Part shown: piece after piece, positions 1-8,716 of the stretch
Numbering within the stretch: position 1 is the stretch's first letter
Layout: each line of letters opens with the position of its first letter
DNA from: Arthrobacter sp. ok362
GTDB taxonomy: Bacteria; Actinomycetota; Actinomycetes; Actinomycetales; Micrococcaceae
Assembly: GCF_900102785.1 (NCBI RefSeq)
Contig: NZ_FNGC01000011.1
Coordinates: 62,001-126,000 of the forward strand
Direction of reading: 5' to 3'
DNA length: 64,000 nt
Translations under genes and position numbers: made by a program
The notes under the pieces: model-generated
What the model saw: the letters and a program-made list of their open reading frames with translations, nothing else
Told to the model about the DNA's origin: nothing
Databases searched by the model: none

Positions 1-2
1 CG

Positions 3-1217
3 CTCGGCTGCGACCCCGAGGGCCCGCTGCTCGGTGAAGTGGTCCGCACAACGATCGATCCGTTCCTCGGCCGGGTCTGCCTGGTGCGCGTCTTCTCCGG
101 CGTTGTGCGCGAAGACGCCGCCATCCATGTGGGCGGCCGCGGAATGGCGGACCGCGGCCACGAGGACCACGACAGCGACGAGCGGGTCACACACCTGTAC
201 TCGCCGCTGGGATCGGGACTGCGGCCGGTGCCGTTCTGCGTCGCCGGGGATATCTGTGCGCTGACAAAACTAGGCACCGCCGAGACCGGCGACACGATTT
301 CGTCCAAGGAGCTGCCGCTGCTGGTGGCCCCCTGGGACATGCCGGACCCGCTCATGCCGGTAGCCATCGAAGCTGCCACGCGCGGCGACGAGGACGCCTT
401 GGCCAGGAACCTGGGCAAGGTCACCGCCGGGGACCCGACGCTGCGGGTGGAACGCAACTCCGAAACCCACCAGCTGATCCTGTGGTGCATGGGCGAGGCG
501 CACGCCGACGTCGTCCTGGGCAGGTTGCGGGACCAGGGGGTGAACCTGCAGACCGTCCCGGTGATCACGCCGCTGCGGGAGACGTTTGCCGCGCCGGCGG
601 CCGGGCACGGGCGCTATGTTAAACAATCCGGCGGCCACGGCCAGTACGCCGTCTGCGACATCGAGGTGGAACCCCTCGACCGCGGCGCCGGGTTCGAGTT
701 TGTCGACAAAACTGTGGGCGGGGTAATTCCCGGGCCGTTCGTCACGTCGGTGGAAAAGGGTGTGCGGGCCCAGATGCAGAAAGGCGTCTCCGCCGGGTTC
801 CCGGTGGTGGATATCAAGGTCACACTGATCGGCGGCAAGACGCACAGCGTGGATTCCTCCGACGCGGCGTTCCAGGCTGCCGGTGCGCTGGCCCTCCGGG
901 AAGCGGCGGCTGCAACCCGCATTCAGTTCCTGGAACCGGTCTCATCCGTGACCATCAGCGTTTCCGAGGACCACGTGGGCGCTGTGATGAGCGACTTGTC
1001 CTCCAGACGGGCACGCCTGACCGGAACGACCTCCGCCGGGGCTGACGGCACTGAGATCAGCGCCGAGGTTCCGGACCAGGAACTGTTGAGGTACTCGGTG
1101 GAACTGCGGGCCCTGACCGCCGGCAGCGGCCGGTTCCGGCGCAGCTACCTGCGCCATGAACCGGTGCCCGCCACCGCCGCAGTGATGGCCCCTAATAAGG
1201 GCAGCGTCAGCCGTTGA
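3..1217 (+). CDS. Elongation factor G-like protein (EF-G2 type), 5'-truncated by window edge
   Basis: C-terminal part of a translational-GTPase homologue. The frame is open from base 3, so the G domain lies upstream of the window. Visible are the domain-II beta-barrel (VVRTTIDPFLGRVCLVRVF), domain III, domain IV with a GRYVKQSGGHGQYA segment as in EF-G, and a domain V ending near residue 400. The divergence from canonical EF-G in domains IV and V fits the actinobacterial EF-G-like paralogue, which is not the housekeeping fusA and whose role is unsettled. Its 3' end overlaps the convergent aldehyde dehydrogenase gene by 11 bp. Confidence 0.85.
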   Translation, partial: LGCDPEGPLLGEVVRTTIDPFLGRVCLVRVFSGVVREDAAIHVGGRGMADRGHEDHDSDERVTHLYSPLGSGLRPVPFCVAGDICALTKLGTAETGDTISSKELPLLVAPWDMPDPLMPVAIEAATRGDEDALARNLGKVTAGDPTLRVERNSETHQLILWCMGEAHADVVLGRLRDQGVNLQTVPVITPLRETFAAPAAGHGRYVKQSGGHGQYAVCDIEVEPLDRGAGFEFVDKTVGGVIPGPFVTSVEKGVRAQMQKGVSAGFPVVDIKVTLIGGKTHSVDSSDAAFQAAGALALREAAAATRIQFLEPVSSVTISVSEDHVGAVMSDLSSRRARLTGTTSAGADGTEISAEVPDQELLRYSVELRALTAGSGRFRRSYLRHEPVPATAAVMAPNKGSVSR

Positions 1218-2616
1218 TGACTCGCGGAACGCCGAGGGCTTTGAGGCCTTCGACGCCGAATTCGAGTCCGTAGCCGGACTGCTTGGCACCGCCGAACGGG
1301 ACGCGGGGGTCCACGGCGCCGTGCTTGTTGATCCAGACGGTACCGGCCTCGATCCGGGCCGCCACCTTCCGGGCTTCGGTGGGGTCGGAGGACCAGACGG
1401 AAGCCCCGAGCCCGACGTCGAGGGCATTGGCCATGGCGACCGCCTCGTCCACGGTGCTGTAGCGAATGATGGGCAGGGCGGGGCCGAACTGCTCCTCGGC
1501 GACGAGCGGGTTGCTGTTATCGATGTCGGCTACGAGCGTGGCGGGGTAGAAGTGGCCCGGCTGGTCCGGGTCCGGGTTGCCACCCAACAGGATCCGGGCG
1601 CCGGAATCGCGGGCGGCATCAACCAGCCGGGCGACGACGGCGAACTGCTGGCGGTTCTGCAGCGGGCCCAGAACGTTGGCCTCGTTCAGGCCGTTACCCA
1701 TCGGCATGGCACGGGCAACGCTGGTGAGTTCCGCGCAGACGGCGTCGTAAATGGCGTCGTGCACGTAGAGACGCTTGAGCGCCGCGCACGTCTGGCCGGT
1801 GTTGATGAAGGCGCCCCAGAACAGGCCCTCGGCGATCGCTTTTGGGTCGGCGTCGGGCAGGACGATGCCGGCGTCGTTGCCGCCTAGCTCCAGGGTGAGG
1901 CGTTTGACGGTGTCGGCGGAGGATTTGATGATGGCTTTGCCGGTGGCCGTGGAGCCGGTGAACATGATCTTGCCGATCCCGGGATGTTCGGCCAGCCGGG
2001 CGCCAACTTCCCGGCCGCCGGAGACGGCGGTGAGGAGGCCCTCCGGGAGTTCCTGGTTGAGGATTTCGACGAGGGCGAGGACGGACAGCGGGGTGAATTC
2101 GGACGGTTTGACCACCACGGCGTTCCCCATCCGCAGGGCCGGAGCAACCTGCCAGACGGTGATCATCATGGGCCAGTTCCACGGCCCGATCGCCCCGACG
2201 ACGCCAATGGGCCGGTAGTGCAGTTCGGCGCGGGTTTCGCCGTCGTCCACCACGGTTTCCGGTTCCAGCGGCGTGCCGGCGGCCGCGCGGAGCCAGGCGG
2301 CGCAGGCGCCGACCTCGAAGCGGGCGTTCGGGCCGTTGAGCGGCTTGCCTTGCTCGCGGGAGAGCAGCCGTGCCAGTTCCTCGGCAGAGCGTTCGACGGC
2401 GTCGGCGGCCTTGAGCAGTGCAGCGCTGCGGGCATCATGGCCCAGCGCCGCCCAGGCCGGCTGCGCTGCCTGGGCGGCGGCGATGGCCTGCTCGAGGTCC
2501 TGGACGGTGTGGACCGGGGCTTCACCGACCGGCTGCCCGGTGGCGGGGTCGAGGATGGTTCGCGTCTGGCCAGTGGTCGGGGCGATCGCGGCGAGCAGGG
2601 CGTCGTAGGTTTCCAT
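1207..2616 (-). CDS. NAD(P)-dependent aldehyde dehydrogenase
   Basis: 469-residue ALDH superfamily enzyme that oxidises an aldehyde to its acid in the cytoplasm. Family motifs in order: PWNWP (Asn147), cofactor-binding VVKPSEFTP (Lys170), FTGSTATG (219-226), ELGG with general base Glu243, and GQTC with catalytic Cys277. I chose the ATG at 2616 because GGAG stands 5-6 nt upstream and the longer open frame adds about 88 atypical residues. It lies divergent from an amine or amino-acid permease and near a phenylethylamine-type oxidase, so phenylacetaldehyde or a related aryl aldehyde is a reasonable inferred substrate. The assignment to family is firm; the substrate is not. Confidence 0.9.
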   Translation of the reverse strand: METYDALLAAIAPTTGQTRTILDPATGQPVGEAPVHTVQDLEQAIAAAQAAQPAWAALGHDARSAALLKAADAVERSAEELARLLSREQGKPLNGPNARFEVGACAAWLRAAAGTPLEPETVVDDGETRAELHYRPIGVVGAIGPWNWPMMITVWQVAPALRMGNAVVVKPSEFTPLSVLALVEILNQELPEGLLTAVSGGREVGARLAEHPGIGKIMFTGSTATGKAIIKSSADTVKRLTLELGGNDAGIVLPDADPKAIAEGLFWGAFINTGQTCAALKRLYVHDAIYDAVCAELTSVARAMPMGNGLNEANVLGPLQNRQQFAVVARLVDAARDSGARILLGGNPDPDQPGHFYPATLVADIDNSNPLVAEEQFGPALPIIRYSTVDEAVAMANALDVGLGASVWSSDPTEARKVAARIEAGTVWINKHGAVDPRVPFGGAKQSGYGLEFGVEGLKALGVPRVING

Positions 2617-2919
2617 TGGTACTCCACATCGAGTAGTTGAAGAACGGGCGATTGAGAAATGGGGTAGCGCGGCGCAGGATGGTTCCAGAGCGGCCGAACT
2701 GTCATCTCCGAGTGTCCTCCGGTGACGGACGTGCGGTCTTGTCTTTGCGCGAACTGCGGTTGACCCAGTGCGAATGATTGCGATGGTCCTGATTGCCGTT
2801 GCGCTGAGGAACAACAACCGATCGCTGATCGACAAAAGGGTGACGGGGGTCACCTGCCATGCTGGATTGCACGGTGCCATGCACCTTCCCCCACACTCAT
2901 GACCGTTAAGAAGGATCCG
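2617..2919. promoter_or_regulatory. Divergent promoter region, aldehyde dehydrogenase / APC permease
   Basis: 303 bp without a credible gene between two divergent starts. It contains a 16-bp inverted repeat, GGTGAC-GGGG-GTCACC, at 2839-2854, about 65 bp upstream of the permease start. This is a candidate operator, perhaps for the nearby AraC or TetR regulator. No strong -35/-10 pair was evident by eye. Confidence 0.5.
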
Positions 2920-4389
2920 ATGAGTATTTCAAAATCCGAGTCCCGGGCAGCAGAAGCCAGCCCCCGCAAGGAGCACTCCACAGCGCTGCGTGCCGGCAGC
3001 GTCGGAGTCATGGGCATTCTCTTCTTTGTCTTGTCCGCCCAGGCGCCGCTGACCGGAATCGTCGGCGCATCACCGCTGGCCGCGGCCCTCGGCAACGGCC
3101 CCGGCGCTCCCGGGGCGTATCTGGTGGTGGGCATCGTCATCATGATCTTCGCCGTCGGGTTCGTCGCGATGAGCCGCAAGATCCAGGCCAACGGCGCGTT
3201 CTACGCCTATGTAACCGCCGCCTTCGGGCGCAAGATCGGAGCCGGAGCAGCGTGGCTCGCGCTCCTCGCGTACAGCACGGTCCAAGCCGCGATGTACGGG
3301 CTGTACGGCGCGGCCTTCTCGGGCCTCCTCGGATCCGCCGGGATCGTGGTGCCCTGGTGGCTGCTGGCCGTGATCACCATGGCCGGCGTCCAGGTGCTGG
3401 GATCACTCAACATCGAACTCGGGGCGCGGGTCCTGGCGTTTCTCGTGGGCCTGGAAGTCGCGATCCTGCTCATGTTCGGGTTCACCGTGCTGCTGCGGGG
3501 CGGAGGCTCGGAGGGGCTCAGCCTGGCCGCGTCCTTCTCGCCCGAAGCGATCGCCACCGGCGCCCCGGGCGTGGCCATCATGTTCGCCGTCGCCTCCATG
3601 TTCGGCTTCGAATCCACGGCCATCTACTCGGCCGAGGCCAAGGACGCCCACCGCACAGTGGCCCGCGCCACGTATCTCTCGGTGGGGGTCATTGCGGTGT
3701 TCTTCTCCTTCATTTCATGGATGCTGGTCAGCTACTACGGCCCCTCACACGTCATGGATGCCGCGGGCGCAGCCCTCGAATCGGGCGACTCCACCTCCTT
3801 CGTGTTGACGCCGATGGTGGAGCTGTTCGGGCCGTGGGCCGGAACGGTCACCGGCATCCTGCTCGTGACGTCCCTGCTGGCCGGCATCATCGCCTTCCAC
3901 AACGGCATCAACCGCTATCTCCATTCGCTGGCACTGCGCGGTTCGATGCCCGGCGCCTTGGCGCGGACCAACCGGCACCTGGCCCCCGCCGTCGCCGCGC
4001 GGATCCAGACGGTGATCGCGTTCCTGCTCGTGGCGCCGTTTGCCGTACTGTCCCTGGATCCTGTCCTGACCCTCTTTTCCTGGTTCAGCGGACTGGCCGT
4101 GGCGGCGCTCCTCGTGCTGTACATGCTCTCGTCCCTGGCCGTCGTCGCGTACTTCCGCCGGGAAAGAGTTACAGGCCAGATCTGGCAGACCGCGGTGGCG
4201 CCGATCCTCGCCACTGTGCTGCTTGGCTGGGTCCTGTACCTCGTGGTCAGCAACTTCACGGCACTGATCGGCGGCAGCGCCGAAACGGCCATGGGCCTGC
4301 TGATCGCCGTCCCCCTCGTATTTGCGGTGGGCGTGCTGGTGGAGGTCCGTGTGGAGCGCAGGGCCGCGGCTGTGGGGGTCCCCGTCTAG
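2920..4389 (+). CDS. APC-superfamily amino acid/amine permease
   Basis: 489-residue membrane transporter with about 12 hydrophobic segments. The first contains VGVMGILFFVLSAQAPLTG, typical of the APC family where the substrate-binding unwound helix lies. Later it has FGFESTAIYSAEAKD and HNGINRYLHSLALRG, common in amino-acid and ethanolamine/putrescine-type permeases. The start at 2920 has AAGGA just upstream; an ATG at 2899 in the same frame lacks a ribosome site and would add 7 residues. Context suggests uptake of an amine such as phenylethylamine for the amine oxidase and aldehyde dehydrogenase. Substrate is inferred only. Confidence 0.85.
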   Translation: MSISKSESRAAEASPRKEHSTALRAGSVGVMGILFFVLSAQAPLTGIVGASPLAAALGNGPGAPGAYLVVGIVIMIFAVGFVAMSRKIQANGAFYAYVTAAFGRKIGAGAAWLALLAYSTVQAAMYGLYGAAFSGLLGSAGIVVPWWLLAVITMAGVQVLGSLNIELGARVLAFLVGLEVAILLMFGFTVLLRGGGSEGLSLAASFSPEAIATGAPGVAIMFAVASMFGFESTAIYSAEAKDAHRTVARATYLSVGVIAVFFSFISWMLVSYYGPSHVMDAAGAALESGDSTSFVLTPMVELFGPWAGTVTGILLVTSLLAGIIAFHNGINRYLHSLALRGSMPGALARTNRHLAPAVAARIQTVIAFLLVAPFAVLSLDPVLTLFSWFSGLAVAALLVLYMLSSLAVVAYFRRERVTGQIWQTAVAPILATVLLGWVLYLVVSNFTALIGGSAETAMGLLIAVPLVFAVGVLVEVRVERRAAAVGVPV

Positions 4390-4406
4390 CGGACGGTCTC
4401 AAGAAT

Positions 4407-4447
4407 GAAGGTGCGGTGCCTGAGGGATCCGGCGCCGCACCTTCTGG
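4407..4447. terminator. Probable bidirectional terminator hairpin
   Basis: Inverted repeat with arms 4407-4420 and 4431-4444 (GAAGGTGCGGTGCC against GGCGCCGCACCTTC, one mismatch) and a 10-nt loop, then TGGTTT. It lies 18 bp after the permease stop and between convergent genes. Confidence 0.7.
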
Positions 4448-4515
4448 TTTCCCGACGGCGGCTGCCGTCTCGACGGCGTCTACTGGCGCCGGGCTAGTGT
4501 CACCGTGCAGGTAGC

Positions 4516-5487
4516 TCAGGCGCCGCGGCGCCAGTCGCTGGGGGATTCGCCAAAGGCATCACGGAAGGAGCGGCTGAAGTGGGCGGCATCCAGGAAACCC
4601 CAGCGCCCGGCCACGGCCCCCACCGGCATCCCGGCCAGGAGCGGATCCCGCAGTTCGCGGCGCGCCCCTTCCAGCCGCTGGGTCCGGATCCAGCTCGCCA
4701 CGGTGGTCCCGGATTCATGGAACACGTTGTGGAGGTGCCGGGTCGAGACGAAATGGGCCGCCGCGATGGAAGCGGGCGAGAGCAGCGGATCGGCGAGATT
4801 GGCGTCAATGTACTCGCGGACGGAGGCCGCCAGGAGGGCCTGCGGCCTCATCCGGTCCGGGGACATGTCCAGCTCCGAATGCAGCATCGTGGACACAAGA
4901 TCGAGGGCATTTGTGGCGAGGCGGGACCCGCTGGGGCCGCTCAGCGCGTCCAGGTTCTCCGCGAGGTGGGCGATGAACGGCCCGACGATCGCGGCGAGGC
5001 CGCCGTCGGAGGCCATCCGCACCGCCGAAAGCTGCGCGATGCAGTCCGGCGGCAGGGACAGCGCGTCCCAGGGAAACATCACCACCATGAGCCGGGCGTC
5101 GCCCTCGAACGCAAGCGTGTAGGGGCGGCTGGTGTCGTAGATGGAGAGATCGCCCGGGCGCAGGAGGGCCTCGCGGTTGTCCTGGATGAGGAGCCCGGTG
5201 CCCTGCAGTTGAAGATTGAGCTTGAAATAGCGCTGGTTGGACTGGGCGATCAGTGCCGGCGTGCGGTGGACCTCATGGCTGGTGGAGGAGACTTCGACGA
5301 CCGCCACACGGTCCAGCCTGCGGGCCCGCATGCGGCCGCGGAAGTTGTCCGCGTCTCTGCTCGAGGCGGCCAGGGGGACGAAGGACTCCGCGACGAGGTG
5401 CCTCCAGTGCTCGAACGAGGCCGCCGTGCTGGTGTGGACGTCCTGCCCGGCGGGGCTGAGGGACGGGCGGGTTGCAACTGCGGTCAT
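4516..5487 (-). CDS. AraC-family transcriptional regulator
   Basis: 323-residue regulator with an N-terminal AraC-binding-like sensor (roughly residues 40-190) and a C-terminal double helix-turn-helix (about 215-320) with LADPLLSPASIAAAHFVSTRHL and the closing FLDAAHFSRSFRDAFGESP signature of AraC/XylS proteins. The same architecture occurs in regulators of amine and amino-alcohol catabolism. It sits between the permease and a TetR gene, so control of the local amine-degradation genes is likely. A perfect 10-bp inverted repeat lies 29 bp upstream of its start and could be autoregulatory. Confidence 0.9.
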   Translation of the reverse strand: MTAVATRPSLSPAGQDVHTSTAASFEHWRHLVAESFVPLAASSRDADNFRGRMRARRLDRVAVVEVSSTSHEVHRTPALIAQSNQRYFKLNLQLQGTGLLIQDNREALLRPGDLSIYDTSRPYTLAFEGDARLMVVMFPWDALSLPPDCIAQLSAVRMASDGGLAAIVGPFIAHLAENLDALSGPSGSRLATNALDLVSTMLHSELDMSPDRMRPQALLAASVREYIDANLADPLLSPASIAAAHFVSTRHLHNVFHESGTTVASWIRTQRLEGARRELRDPLLAGMPVGAVAGRWGFLDAAHFSRSFRDAFGESPSDWRRGA

Positions 5488-5515
5488 CGAAGATCCTGAC
5501 GCCGTCGTATTTCTG

Positions 5516-5539
5516 GGACTGTGTCAGGGGACACAGTCC
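5516..5539. promoter_or_regulatory. Perfect 10-bp inverted repeat upstream of the AraC gene
   Basis: GGACTGTGTC-AGGG-GACACAGTCC. It could be an operator or a leader hairpin. There is no adjacent U-tract, which argues against an intrinsic terminator. Confidence 0.5.
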
Positions 5540-5570
5540 TTTCAGGGTAACGCCGCGGGCCGCCGATGTC

Positions 5571-5600
5571 ATCTTTTTTCGACAGTCGGCGAAAAAAGAT
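5571..5600 (-). terminator. Probable terminator of the TetR gene
   Basis: Perfect 11-bp inverted repeat, ATCTTTTTTCG and CGAAAAAAGAT, around an 8-nt loop. It begins 12 bp past the TetR stop codon. The A/T runs in the arms give terminator-like tracts in either direction. Confidence 0.6.
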
Positions 5601-5612
5601 TGGCCGCGGGGT

Positions 5613-6203
5613 CTAGCAGCCCAGCAGGGTCAGGAAGCCTTCCAGCTGCTCGTCCAGCCCGAGCTCCACCTGGCCGTCCGGGGCGAGTGCCGCCGAGATC
5701 TGCGCGCCGAGGAGGAAGTTGAGCAGCTGCCCGGCCAGGGCGGCGTCGTCGACGGCGGTGGTGACCGTGCCGGCATCCCGCGCCTCGGCAAGATACTGCC
5801 GCATCGCCGCAAGCCACTGCTCCATCGATTCCCGGTGGATCCTGGCCTTGCCGGGATCGTTGATGGCCTTTTGCCAGAACGGAATGACAATCCGGGCCTC
5901 GTTGATCCGCTCCTCATCCAGGGGCAGCACCTCCACGCAAAACAACCTCAGGGCCACGAGTCCGGACTGCCCGGCGGTGACCTCCGCGATGCGCTCGTTG
6001 GTCCGGTTGAAGACGTGCCCGAACGCGAACGTCAGCAGGTCATCCTTTGTGGGGAAGTACGGCTTGAGGGCCCCGTTGGCGAAGCCGGCCTCGAGGGCGA
6101 TCTCGCGCATCGTGGCGCTTTCAATGCCGAGCCGGGCGATGGTCCGCCACGTCGCGTCGACGAGTTCAAGCCGTCGCTGGTCGTGGTCGACAATCTTTGG
6201 CAC
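5613..6203 (-). CDS. TetR-family transcriptional regulator
   Basis: 196-residue repressor. The N-terminal helix-turn-helix spans about residues 15-60 ([28 protein letters not shown]), followed by an all-helical ligand domain. I chose the GTG at 6203 because GGGGAG precedes it by 7 nt and the protein then starts in the usual TetR manner; an ATG at 6248 would add 15 residues. It is divergent from the amine oxidase gene, 122 bp apart, with an inverted repeat between them, so it probably represses that oxidase and itself. The inducer is unknown. Confidence 0.9.
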   Translation of the reverse strand: MPKIVDHDQRRLELVDATWRTIARLGIESATMREIALEAGFANGALKPYFPTKDDLLTFAFGHVFNRTNERIAEVTAGQSGLVALRLFCVEVLPLDEERINEARIVIPFWQKAINDPGKARIHRESMEQWLAAMRQYLAEARDAGTVTTAVDDAALAGQLLNFLLGAQISAALAPDGQVELGLDEQLEGFLTLLGC

Positions 6204-6262
6204 CGGGCAGCTCCCCAAAATATTTTGCGTCGGACTCTTGTGGCACATCTTACGGTTCCGTA

Positions 6263-6280
6263 TTCTCTACAAGTATAGAA
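6263..6280. promoter_or_regulatory. Candidate TetR operator in the amine oxidase promoter
   Basis: 18-bp inverted repeat TTCTCTAC-AA-GTATAGAA (one mismatch between arms) in a local A/T-rich stretch, midway between the divergent TetR and amine oxidase starts. The size and place suit a TetR dimer site overlapping the promoter. Confidence 0.6.
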
Positions 6281-6325
6281 AATAAAGTTCTGACCCGCCA
6301 GGGTCACCGAACGAAGGCCGCCAAG

Positions 6326-8257
6326 ATGCCCGTACAAACTGACACCCACACCTCGTTTAGTCCGTACAGTCCGTACCGCCTGGCCACGGGCGCCGAAATC
6401 ACCGCAGTCCAAGGCATCCTGCGTGCCGCGGGCCTGCTGGGCGACACGCAGCGCATCGCGTATCTCGGCCTGGTGGACGCCGGCAGGAACGCGCCGGCCG
6501 ACAGCGAGGACCGCCGGTTCCGGGTCTTCCTGCACGATGTCTCCGGGGGACGTCCGGCCGACGTGACCGTCTCGGTTTCCAGCGGCGCGGTGATTTCCGC
6601 CGTCGAGCTGGACACGGCACTGACCGGCGAGCTTCCTGTCCTAGAGGAGGAATTCGAAGTCGTCGAGCAGCTCCTGGCCACGGACGAGCGGTGGCTCAAG
6701 GCCCTGGCGAACCGGGGCCTGGACGTCAGCAAGGTCCGCGTTGCCCCGCTGTCCGCCGGGGTGTTCGAGTACCCGGAGGAAAAGGGCCGCCGGATCCTGC
6801 GTGGCCTGGCCTTCGTGCAGGATTTCCCGGAAGACAGTGCCTGGGCGCACCCCGTAGACGGGCTGGTGGCGTACGTCGACGTCGTCAGCCAGGAAGTCAC
6901 GCAGGTGCTGGACACCGGCGCCGTCCCGGTTCCCGCCGAACACGGCAACTACACCGATCCGGAGCTCACCGGCCCGCTGCGCACCACGCAGAAACCCATC
7001 AACATCACCCAGCCGGACGGACCCAGCTTCACCGTCACCGGTGGCAACCATGTCGAGTGGGAAAAGTGGAGCGTCGACGTCGGCTTCGACGTCCGCGAAG
7101 GCGTGGTGCTGCACAACCTTGCCTTCCAGGACGACGGCCGCAAGCGGCCCATCATCAACCGCGCATCGATCGCCGAAATGGTGGTTCCCTACGGGGATCC
7201 GTCGCCGATCCGGTCCTGGCAGAACTACTTCGACACCGGCGAATACCTGGTGGGCCAGTACGCCAACTCGCTCGAACTTGGCTGCGACTGCCTCGGCGAG
7301 ATCACCTACCTCAGCCCCGTCATCAGCGATGCCTTCGGCAACCCCCGGGAAATCCGCAACGGCATCTGCATGCATGAGGAAGACTGGGGAATCCTGGCCA
7401 AGCACAGCGACCTCTGGACCGGCATCAACTACACCCGCCGCAACCGGCGCCTGGTGATCTCCTTCTTCACCACCATCGGCAACTACGACTACGGCTTCTA
7501 CTGGTACCTCTACCTCGACGGCACCATCGAGTTCGAGGCCAAAGCCACCGGCGTCGTCTTCACCTCCGCCTACCCGGAAGGCGGCTCGGCCAACATCTCC
7601 CAGCTCGCCCCCGGCCTGGGCGCCCCGTACCACCAGCACCTGTTCAGCGCCCGGCTGGACATGGCGATCGATGGCTTCACCAACCGGGTCGAGGAAGAGG
7701 ACGTGGTCCGGCAGGCGATGGGCGAAGGCAACGAACGCGGCAATGCCTTCTCCCGGAAGCGCACAGTCATCGCCCGCGAATCCGAGGGTGCGCGTGAGGC
7801 CGACGCCCGCAGCGGCCGGACCTGGGTCATCTCCAACCCGCAGTCACGGAACCGCCTCGGCGAAGCCGTGGGCTACAAGCTCCATGCCGAGGGCCAGCCC
7901 ACGCTGCTCGCAGACCCGGATTCCTCCATTGCCCGGCGCGCGGCGTTTGCGACGAAGGACCTGTGGGTCACCCGGTTCGCGGAGGAGGAGCGGTACCCCA
8001 CGGGAGACTTCGTGAACCAGCACGCCGGGGGAGCGGGGCTGCCGGGGTATGTGGCGCAGGACCGGGACCTGGACGGCCAGGACATCGTTGTCTGGCACAC
8101 CTTCGGCCTGACCCACTTCCCGCGTCCCGAGGACTGGCCCATCATGCCGGTGGACACGACCGGCTTCAAGCTCCGGCCCGAGGGATTCTTTGACCGCAGC
8201 CCGGTGCTGGACGTGCCCGCCTCCGCGCAGGCACCCGGCGGCCACTGCCACGGCTAG
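6326..8257 (+). CDS. Copper/topaquinone amine oxidase, phenylethylamine-oxidase type
   Basis: 643-residue primary-amine oxidase (RCH2NH2 + O2 + H2O to aldehyde, NH3 and H2O2). The TPQ precursor is Tyr387 in TIGNYDYG. Copper ligands are His436 and His438 (YHQHLF) and His597 (FGLTHF); the catalytic base is Asp303 in NYFDTGEY. All are shifted by exactly +5 from the well-known Arthrobacter globiformis phenylethylamine oxidase numbering (382, 431, 433, 592, 298), and the C-terminal HCHG is shared. Start ATG at 6326 follows GAAGG by 8 nt. With the nearby aldehyde dehydrogenase it would make arylacetate from arylethylamine. Phenylethylamine or tyramine preference is inferred from resemblance. Confidence 0.96.
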   Translation: MPVQTDTHTSFSPYSPYRLATGAEITAVQGILRAAGLLGDTQRIAYLGLVDAGRNAPADSEDRRFRVFLHDVSGGRPADVTVSVSSGAVISAVELDTALTGELPVLEEEFEVVEQLLATDERWLKALANRGLDVSKVRVAPLSAGVFEYPEEKGRRILRGLAFVQDFPEDSAWAHPVDGLVAYVDVVSQEVTQVLDTGAVPVPAEHGNYTDPELTGPLRTTQKPINITQPDGPSFTVTGGNHVEWEKWSVDVGFDVREGVVLHNLAFQDDGRKRPIINRASIAEMVVPYGDPSPIRSWQNYFDTGEYLVGQYANSLELGCDCLGEITYLSPVISDAFGNPREIRNGICMHEEDWGILAKHSDLWTGINYTRRNRRLVISFFTTIGNYDYGFYWYLYLDGTIEFEAKATGVVFTSAYPEGGSANISQLAPGLGAPYHQHLFSARLDMAIDGFTNRVEEEDVVRQAMGEGNERGNAFSRKRTVIARESEGAREADARSGRTWVISNPQSRNRLGEAVGYKLHAEGQPTLLADPDSSIARRAAFATKDLWVTRFAEEERYPTGDFVNQHAGGAGLPGYVAQDRDLDGQDIVVWHTFGLTHFPRPEDWPIMPVDTTGFKLRPEGFFDRSPVLDVPASAQAPGGHCHG

Positions 8258-8266
8258 CCGGACGCT

Positions 8267-8716
8267 ATGACTGCCATCGCCGGACGGGGCCGTTTGCGCG
8301 GCCCCGGCCTGCATCCCCGGACCTGCGCCGCGGTGACGGCGGCATCATGCCTCGCGCACCTCTGGCTCGTCGCCGGAAACCAGCACGGCACGTGGCTGAA
8401 CCTGCTCATGCTCGCCATGGTGGCGGTGTGCCTGCCGTGCGCCGTGCACATCTGGCGCCGCCCCCGGGCGCGGGCGCTCCGCCAGGTCATGGCCTCGGCG
8501 CTGGCCATGACCGGGGTGCACGCGATCCTGCTCCTCGGCGTCTCCGGCGGCCACGGCCACATCCACCATGGAACCGCTGCCGCCGCGGCGGCCGCGACCG
8601 CGCCGTCGGATCCCGGCGCCCAGCTGGCGGTCATCGCCCTGGAATTGACGACGGCGCTCGCCGCGGCGACGCTGCTGGCCCGGCTGCGGGCGCAGCCAAA
8701 CAGGGTCAGTCGTTGA
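8267..8716 (+). CDS. Small membrane protein with His-rich loop
   Basis: 149-residue protein with about four hydrophobic segments and a short GGHGHIHHG loop near residue 100, then an Ala-rich stretch. No family recognised. It starts 9 bp after the amine oxidase stop, so it is probably co-transcribed. The His cluster and partnership with a copper enzyme make a role in copper handling conceivable, but this is only a guess. Its 3' end overlaps the convergent SNF2 gene by 11 bp. Confidence 0.7.
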   Translation: MTAIAGRGRLRGPGLHPRTCAAVTAASCLAHLWLVAGNQHGTWLNLLMLAMVAVCLPCAVHIWRRPRARALRQVMASALAMTGVHAILLLGVSGGHGHIHHGTAAAAAAATAPSDPGAQLAVIALELTTALAAATLLARLRAQPNRVSR

